Notes under the pieces: model-generated
Seen by the model: only the letters and a program-made list of their open reading frames with translations
What the model was told of the DNA's origin: nothing
Databases searched by the model: none
DNA from: Nostoc sp. CHAB 5715
GTDB taxonomy: Bacteria > Cyanobacteriota > Cyanobacteriia > Cyanobacteriales > Nostocaceae
NCBI RefSeq assembly: GCF_020829685.1
Contig: NZ_JAIVFR010000149.1
Span: forward strand, 1 to 10,096
Length of the DNA: 10,096 bases
Reading direction: 5' to 3'
Made by a program: the position numbers and the translations under genes
Shown here: in pieces, positions 6,163 through 10,096 of the stretch
How positions within the stretch are numbered: the stretch's first letter is position 1
Layout: every line of letters begins with the position of its first letter

Positions 6163-6257
6163 TGTATCGCGGAGAAATTTGGTGGGCAAATTTGCCTGAT
6201 CCACTCGGTTCGGAACCTCCAGAGAGGATTCAATTTCTTGGAGCAGGAGTTTTTTGA
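6162..6257 (+). pseudogene. Truncated MazF/PemK toxin
   Basis: A GTG start at 6162, overlapping the antitoxin stop by one base, begins VYRGEIWWANLPDPLGSEP, the conserved N-terminus of MazF/PemK mRNA interferases. After residue 19 (about 6218) the expected GYRRPVL continuation is absent. Twelve unrelated residues lead to a TGA at 6255. Only the first strand and loop of a protein of about 110 residues survive, so no ribonuclease can be made. The downstream sequence resembles the start of another antitoxin gene on the minus strand, which marks a recombination junction. Confidence 0.8.
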
Positions 6258-6264
6258 TGGTCAT
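6219..6264 (-). pseudogene. Start of a DUF2281-like antitoxin gene, truncated
   Basis: On the minus strand the ATG at 6264 opens MTIKKLLLQEIESSLEV, which resembles the first residues of small cyanobacterial DUF2281/VapB-like antitoxins (MTIxELLLQEIE...). After about 15 codons it runs into the antisense of the mazF fragment, so the rest is missing. The match is short, and identity is only suggested. Confidence 0.4.
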
Positions 6265-6323
6265 AAAGATAGACACTAAGTACAGCTTTGCGTAAAATCG
6301 TAACGTTTTTAATGCAAGGAGAC

Positions 6324-6461
6324 GCATTGGCATTGTCAGCCGATGCATTGGCATTGTTAGCCGATGCATTGGCATTGTTAGTCGATGCATTGGCATTGTT
6401 AGTCGATGCATTGGCATTGTTAGCCGATGCATTGGCATTGTTAGTCGATGCATTGGCATTG
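6324..6461. repeat. 21-bp tandem array, about 6.6 copies
   Basis: Six full units (starting at 6324, 6345, 6366, 6387, 6408, 6429) and a 12-bp partial unit share the core GCATTGGCATTGTTAG followed by YCGAT. Only two positions vary, both C/T. The length is a multiple of three and the unit lacks stops in one plus frame (ALALLAD/ALALLVD) and two minus frames (MPMHRLT and NANASAN). No spacers occur, so it is not a CRISPR. It lies about 60 bp beyond the mazF/antitoxin junction. Confidence 0.95.
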
Positions 6462-6554
6462 CAGGGTATTGCCAAATTTAATTCGCTACGAATTAATGAA
6501 ATGCTGTACTAAGTTAAGTTACCATTACGTCAAGTCAGTCAGGGAAATTAGCCC

Positions 6555-6884
6555 ATGAGCTTCGTTTTAGAGCGTGAAACACCTCCTCTCCGAGAAGACG
6601 AAACTGGAGCAATTCGAGTTGGCAATTCAAGAGTTTTACTAGAGGTTGTAATCCGAGCTTTTCAGGATGGCGCATCACCTGAGTCTATTGTCCAAAGGTA
6701 CTCGACCCTATCATTGTCAGATGTTTACAGCACCATTGGTTACTATCTTCGGCATCAAAACGCTGTAAAATCCTACCTTAATCACAGAGAACAGTTAGCT
6801 GAATCTGTACAGCAACGTTTGTCCAGTGTTCAACCTGATTTGAGTCTGATTCGCTCTCGCTTGTTAGCTCAACAACAATCTTAA
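6555..6884 (+). CDS. DUF433-domain antitoxin
   Basis: The protein has 109 residues. The DUF433 core is AIRVGNSRVLLEVVIRAFQDGASPESIVQRYSTLSLSDVYSTIGYYL, about residues 19-65. DUF433 is a winged-helix-like fold with the pattern V-G-x-x-R-V-x-L, G-x-S-P-E-x-I and Y-x-x-L-x-x-x-V-Y. It is followed by a charged helical tail (66-109) that probably binds the partner toxin. DUF433 proteins commonly precede a DUF5615 PIN-like toxin and act as its antitoxin (family knowledge), which is what follows here after four bases. The partner is broken, so this gene may now be an orphan antitoxin. AGGGAAA upstream of the ATG fits as a ribosome binding site. Confidence 0.88.
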   Translation: MSFVLERETPPLREDETGAIRVGNSRVLLEVVIRAFQDGASPESIVQRYSTLSLSDVYSTIGYYLRHQNAVKSYLNHREQLAESVQQRLSSVQPDLSLIRSRLLAQQQS

Positions 6885-6888
6885 GGTA

Positions 6889-7167
6889 ATGTTGAGCTTG
6901 TTAAGCGATGAAAACTTTAATGGCGATATCGTTCGAGGGCTATTTCTGCGTCAACCCAATCTTGATTTACTTCGGGTTCAAGATGTTGGTTTACAGGAAG
7001 TAGACGATCCAGCGATTCTAGATTGGGCAGCAACGAATGAGCGCATTGTTTTAACCCATGATCGTGCAACAATGCCAAACTTTGCTTACGAGCGATTGAT
7101 AACGGGAAAGCTGGTGTCAGGATTATTTGTAGTTAATGACCAGAAAGAAAAAGGTACAAGCCCCTAA
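6889..7167 (+). pseudogene. DUF5615 PIN-like toxin, N-terminal part (interrupted)
   Basis: This 92-codon frame holds the DUF5615 start (MLSLLSDENFNGDIVRGL, with the acidic D7-E8-N9 cluster), the middle DDPAILDWAATNERIVLTHDRATMP with its HDR motif (near residue 58), and the strand GLFVVND. These acidic residues correspond to the metal site of PIN-like ribonucleases (family knowledge). After VVND the family sequence stops and a foreign tail (QKEKGTSP) leads to a TAA at 7165-7167. The true C-terminus is found in the same frame at 7321-7419. The toxin is therefore split by a 180-bp insertion, and the last helix and strand are missing from the product. AAGG before the ATG and four bases of spacing couple it to the DUF433 gene. 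Confidence 0.85.
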
Positions 7168-7321
7168 ATTTATTTATGGAAAATAAAAAAATGTATTTCG
7201 AGATACGTAGTACAAGAAATACTACGTCAGTTGACTCAAGCCCCTAAATTTATTTATGGGGTTCTTAATCTTAATTTTGACTTTTGACTTTTGACTTTTG
7301 ACTTCCCCGAAGGGGCTGACC
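7142..7321. mobile_element. 180-bp insertion inside the toxin gene
   Basis: The sequence TGACC occurs at both borders (7137-7141 and 7317-7321), and removing one copy plus the insert restores VVND-RMPIRQAID. Inside are two 23-bp direct repeats (7157-7179 and 7237-7259) beginning CAAGCCCCTAAATTTATT, the second forming a CCCC...GGGG hairpin with a bulged T. There is also a stem of ACGTAGTA/TACTACGT (7205-7212 / 7220-7227), four TTTTGAC heptamers and a CCCC-GAA-GGGG hairpin. Hairpin ends of this kind recall IS200/IS605-derived elements, but no transposase is present and the family is not proven. Confidence 0.6.
7275..7302. repeat. Heptanucleotide repeat TTTTGAC x4
   Basis: Four exact units lie in tandem inside the insertion, close to its right border, followed by a small CCCCGAAGGGG hairpin at 7305-7315. 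It is another STRR-like sequence with the same 7-bp period as that at 5090-5117. Confidence 0.85.
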
Positions 7322-7419
7322 GGATGCCCATCAGACAGGCGATTGATGAATTGCTACTGCTTGTTGATTTTAGTAAGCAAGCAGAATGGAAGGGAGTTGT
7401 ACTCTATCTACCTTTATAA
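7321..7419 (+). pseudogene. DUF5615 toxin, displaced C-terminal part
   Basis: The frame RMPIRQAIDELLLLVD followed by FSKQAEWKGVVLYLPL and a TAA at 7417 is the usual C-terminus of cyanobacterial DUF5615 proteins, which end in ...Y-L-P-L. It is in the same frame as the N-terminal part at 6889, because the intervening insertion is exactly 180 bp, but stops at 7165 and 7285 separate them. It has no start of its own except the ATG at 7324. The rejoined toxin would have about 116 residues, normal for the family. Confidence 0.8.
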
Positions 7420-7441
7420 GTAATTTATACGAAGTCTTGAA

Positions 7442-9745
7442 TTACTTAGCAGTCTTTTTCAATTCTTGCCATCTTTGTCGCAGTCGCTGCAAGTTAGGAC
7501 TATGACCGCCATAACGCCAGCCAACATAGGCTTGACAAATTTCATCTATAACTTCAGCAGTTGCCGGGGAATGATGCTGATATGATCCTCTGGCATATTC
7601 CAAAGGTGTTTGTGCTGGATGCTTACCTAAACCTTTTTGGGTTGTCCATTGCAGCATTTGTTGATAAAGGCTCTCCATTGCTGGCAATTTCTTTAACCAT
7701 CGACGATTGCGCCACTCTCGCCACTGACCCCAACCCAGCCAACCAAAGAAAGCTGCCGTAGTTGTCAAGATTAAGCCAGTTAATACACCAAACCAACCTT
7801 GAGAGAATAAAGCTAAAAACCAAGCGATCGCTCCAATCAGCCACTTAAATATTGTCTCAAATACATTATTCAACAAACCTGTCACTGGAGAAGGCAACCA
7901 CCCAGCAACCCAATGCCACAACTGACGCAACACACTAAAAGTCTGAGTATCTTCCACTGATGGAGGTATGAGGGGATGATTGGGAATCGGGTCAAAGGCA
8001 AACCAGCCATATTTAGGAAAATATACTTCCGTCATCGCATAAGCGTCAGTATTACGAACAACATATAGCCCTGTAAATGGATTAAATTCTCCTGCACTAA
8101 ACCCTGCTACCAACCGCGCTGGGATACCAATGGAACGCAACATTACCGTGAGAACTGTTGAGAAGTGGTCTGGATAACCACCTTTATATTTGAATAAAAA
8201 AGCTTCTACTAAGTCATCTTTTTCTCCCAAATAAGGCAAATCTAAGGGATTTTGGGGAAGAGAGTAACGTTGCTTTAAATATTGAGCTAAGTAGAGAGCT
8301 TTTTCGTAGGCTGAATCTAGGCTTTTAGAAGACTTTGTTACCCCTTCTTGATTGTAGTTAGCGAGAATTTCTTCGGTACGTTGTCGGACTTTTTCGGCAA
8401 TTTCGGGAGGAATTTGGAGATAATGCTGTTTAATATCTCGTGGATATTTAGTAGAAGCTTTACCTAATTTAGTGCGATCGCGGTATGGTACTTCAGAAAT
8501 TACTGTGTAAGTGAGTCCTTCTGATAATTCCACAGGCGATCGCAATCCGTCTTCTTTATCAACCGCGATCATTGGTGTGGGAAAGTAAATCTCCTTAGGA
8601 TAAGCCATCGCCGGAATTAGGTTAGGTAAATCCGCTACCACTGTATAAGTTTGTACTATCTCTTGGGTTTTAGCAGTAATCAGAGGCCGATTCAAGAAAA
8701 TTTGGTAAGACCAAGACGATCGCTTGATAGTTGTAACATCTTCATTACGGGAAACTTCCCATCCCTTACCCGTATAACGGTCAAATCCTAGAACTCGCCA
8801 AAAACCCTCAGCTTGCGATCGCACCCGCATCACAACTTTAGGTTTCATCTCGCCCCGCAGGTTTTGGTTAATTTGGCTATTAAAACCGTAATAAAAGTTA
8901 TTATCTACTTTACCTGGTTGACCAGTTTGATTTTGTCCCGTACCACCGCTACCACTGCCTTGATTATCACCTTTACCTTGGCGGACATAACCGGGATTAA
9001 TGATATTACGTCCGGTGAAATTACCTTTTACTGGAATCGCAGAACTTACAGGAAAATTGCGTAATTGATAGCCAGGAAATCTGGGTAAAACAGCAAAAAT
9101 TGCCAGTCCCAGACCGACAATTAGGAAAAAATTCAGAATTAAAAATTTAAAATTAAGAGTTGAGGAATTCTTCTGATTTAATTTTTCATTTTTTATTTTT
9201 AATGGCTGCAAACCCAAGCGTGAGCGATAATCTAATACTAAAGTTGGCAGAGCGATCGCTAAAAATAACAGCAACACAGGTGCAAATGCTAAAGTCTGAC
9301 TTAACGTTGCCGCCACACCCAATAAAATCAGTCCTATAACAATCGAATAGCCCAAATTTTTCCGACGGGGTGTATCAAAGCTATGTAACACCTGGAGTTG
9401 AATTAATAACTCTGCCAAACCCAACCGCGTATCATTCAACTCCCCCACTAATCGCCCAAAGAAAGCACCCAGCGCTACTAACATTCCGATAGCGATACAA
9501 AACTTAACTGCAACATTGCGATCGCGGCGACGATAGTAACTCCAAATCGCACCCAATACACTCAGGGGTAATGCCCAAAAACTGAATGAAGTTTCGGCAG
9601 CGATATCCGTCGCCACAATTCCCAAAACAACCAACGCTAGCACCAGCACCCGCAAAGAAATTGAATCTTCCACCTCTATTAAAGGCGATCGCTGCGGATT
9701 TTGCCGCCAGAAATTACCTACAGGGATACGCCAAAACCGATTCAT
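7442..9745 (-). CDS. TgpA/DUF3488-type transglutaminase-fold membrane protein
   Basis: From the ATG at 9745 (MNRFWRIPVGNFW) the protein has 767 residues. In-frame ATG 9763 and GTG 9787 would add 6 or 14. Five or six membrane segments lie at about 30-50, 55-72, 80-100, 132-152, 154-171 and 200-222. An extracytoplasmic region follows, with a Gly/Gln-rich stretch near 257-277 and a transglutaminase core about 475-600. Another membrane stretch lies at about 641-676, and a cytoplasmic tail of DUF4129 type ends the protein. In active family members the core has G-Y-C-E/D-x-F and D-A-H-A-W. Here these read GGYPDHF (Pro525) and DAYAMTEVYF (Tyr569), so Cys and His are lost; the Asp in FAFDP (585) remains. 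It is thus likely a pseudoenzyme with a binding or structural role in the envelope. An AT-rich segment encodes residues 183-206. It converges with the split toxin gene. Confidence 0.88.
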   Translation of the reverse strand: MNRFWRIPVGNFWRQNPQRSPLIEVEDSISLRVLVLALVVLGIVATDIAAETSFSFWALPLSVLGAIWSYYRRRDRNVAVKFCIAIGMLVALGAFFGRLVGELNDTRLGLAELLIQLQVLHSFDTPRRKNLGYSIVIGLILLGVAATLSQTLAFAPVLLLFLAIALPTLVLDYRSRLGLQPLKIKNEKLNQKNSSTLNFKFLILNFFLIVGLGLAIFAVLPRFPGYQLRNFPVSSAIPVKGNFTGRNIINPGYVRQGKGDNQGSGSGGTGQNQTGQPGKVDNNFYYGFNSQINQNLRGEMKPKVVMRVRSQAEGFWRVLGFDRYTGKGWEVSRNEDVTTIKRSSWSYQIFLNRPLITAKTQEIVQTYTVVADLPNLIPAMAYPKEIYFPTPMIAVDKEDGLRSPVELSEGLTYTVISEVPYRDRTKLGKASTKYPRDIKQHYLQIPPEIAEKVRQRTEEILANYNQEGVTKSSKSLDSAYEKALYLAQYLKQRYSLPQNPLDLPYLGEKDDLVEAFLFKYKGGYPDHFSTVLTVMLRSIGIPARLVAGFSAGEFNPFTGLYVVRNTDAYAMTEVYFPKYGWFAFDPIPNHPLIPPSVEDTQTFSVLRQLWHWVAGWLPSPVTGLLNNVFETIFKWLIGAIAWFLALFSQGWFGVLTGLILTTTAAFFGWLGWGQWREWRNRRWLKKLPAMESLYQQMLQWTTQKGLGKHPAQTPLEYARGSYQHHSPATAEVIDEICQAYVGWRYGGHSPNLQRLRQRWQELKKTAK
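9128..9199 (-). repeat. AT-rich in-frame insertion-like segment in the tgpA-like gene
   Basis: Within the gene this stretch is nearly pure A/T and encodes a Lys/Asn/Leu/Phe-rich segment (KIKNEKLNQKNSSTLNFKF). It lies between the fifth and sixth membrane segments and differs in base use from its surroundings. It resembles the AATTAAAAATT-type intergenic AT repeats of Nostoc and the sequence at 3475-3500 (AATTAAGAGTTAATAATTT). In-frame capture of a repeat is inference. Confidence 0.45.
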
Positions 9746-9820
9746 CTTGGATAAGTTAAGCATTTCGAGTCTAAGTGAAAATTCCACGGAAATAATGCTG
9801 AGGACGAAACTGTTCGCCCT

Positions 9821-10096
9821 ACTTTAAAGTATTCCCGTTACAAGAAGCTTTCTTATCCTGTTTTCACGCATCTATGAAGTTTTAACGCCTATTTTACAAA
9901 TTAAATTCCTCGCAGCAAGTTCCCTCCCCTTTATAAGGGGAGGGTTAGGGTGGGGTAAAACCTTAGTTAATCAGCTATTTCAGACTTGTGTGTACACCAT
10001 AGCCCCCCAAGCGGGGTGGGGTTCTTGGGGTTTAATAAGTAATCAAGCGAACATGATATAAGGTTACCGCGAACTGTAACGGGAATACTTTAAAGT
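9821..10096. mobile_element. 276-bp segment bounded by perfect 21-bp inverted repeats
   Basis: The sequence at 9821-9841 (ACTTTAAAGTATTCCCGTTA plus C) is the exact inverse of 10076-10096. The outer ten bases, ACTTTAAAGT, are themselves palindromic, so they could be either part of the inverted ends or a target duplication around shorter 11-bp ends (ATTCCCGTTAC). No gene is inside. It lies 75 bp upstream of the tgpA-like start and could affect its promoter. The right end coincides with the window edge, so its true limit is unseen. Confidence 0.6.
9922..9944. repeat. Perfect 10-bp G/C hairpin inside the inverted-repeat segment
   Basis: CCCTCCCCTT (9922-9931) pairs with AAGGGGAGGG (9935-9944) over a 3-nt loop. 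A second pairing, CCCCAAG (10005-10011) with CTTGGGG (10024-10030), follows. G/C-rich palindromes of this look are common between genes in Nostoc-type genomes. They may act as terminators, but no T-run is clear. Confidence 0.6.

Larger units (their letters stand above)
5921..6554. other. TA graveyard between two TA operons
   Basis: No intact gene is visible between the MITE and the DUF433 gene. The region contains 80 bases without recognisable features, the mazE and mazF fragments, the short minus-strand antitoxin start, the 21-bp array, and about 90 bases leading to the next operon, with GGGAAA at 6542-6547 as its ribosome binding site. No GCGATCGC octamer was seen from 5740 to 7440, unlike the flanking genes. 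Confidence 0.6.
9746..10096. other. Upstream region of the tgpA-like gene
   Basis: There is no coding sequence beyond the possible 14-codon N-terminal extension. The region holds the 21-bp inverted repeats and the two G/C hairpins. The promoter for the minus-strand gene should lie here, but I cannot assign its boxes. Confidence 0.5.

Noticed and set aside
6324..6461. CRISPR array
   Set aside because: Units are directly adjacent with no unique spacers, and no cas genes are nearby.
6230..6475. Minus-strand frame of NANASANNANAST repeats
   Set aside because: This is a second antisense translation of the same 21-bp array. It has no domain and no supporting start signal.
6288..6512. Plus-strand reading frame encoding repeated ALALLAD/ALALLVD peptides
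   Set aside because: It is the translation of the 21-bp array, with TTG or a poorly placed ATG as start. Unit variants change amino acids, and nothing outside the array looks like protein.

Overview
The window looks like a piece of a filamentous cyanobacterial chromosome, probably Nostoc/Anabaena-like (inference). The evidence is the frequent HIP1-type GCGATCGC octamers inside genes (for example 2818, 4472, 4521, 5433, 7825, 9517), dispersed repeats carrying CTTCTCTACGAGA, heptanucleotide tandem repeats, a cyanophycinase gene, and a TgpA-like transglutaminase-fold protein of cyanobacterial type.

Region 1 (1-3480, plus strand). After about 460 bases of non-coding, repeat-bearing DNA comes cyanophycinase (463-1305), which ends in a clear hairpin terminator. 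A NADAR/YbiA-family protein (1483-1962) and a protein of about eight 40-residue TPRs (2119-3219) follow. The TPR gene runs straight into a 77-bp tandem duplication.

Region 2 (3499-5071). A phosphoribosyltransferase-like gene (minus) and a family 4 uracil-DNA glycosylase (plus) are divergently arranged around an intergenic region of about 190 bp.

Region 3 (5080-7420) is an accessory island of toxin-antitoxin (TA) modules in several states of decay, mixed with small mobile or repeat sequences. It contains an apparently intact RelE/ParE-like toxin with a 4-bp overlapping antitoxin gene (5198-5739). A 169-bp MITE with 17-bp inverted ends and a perfect 10-bp target duplication sits exactly over that antitoxin's stop codon. 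Next come the remains of a MazE/MazF pair, its toxin cut after about 19 codons and joined to what looks like the start of an antitoxin on the other strand. A 21-bp tandem array of 6.6 copies follows. Last is a DUF433/DUF5615 pair whose toxin is split by a 180-bp insertion, with its missing C-terminus recognisable and in frame on the far side.

Region 4 (7442-10096, minus). A large membrane protein of the TgpA/DUF3488 type has lost two of the three transglutaminase catalytic residues (Cys to Pro, His to Tyr) and carries an AT-rich insertion-like loop. Its upstream region holds a 276-bp segment bounded by perfect 21-bp inverted repeats, the right one at the very end of the window.

The genes do not form one pathway. 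The first, second and fourth regions carry metabolic, repair and envelope functions, while the third is where TA genes and small palindromic elements accumulate. I see no convincing new multi-gene system. The best leads are the MITE/antitoxin junction, the split toxin, the degenerate transglutaminase and the 21-bp array.
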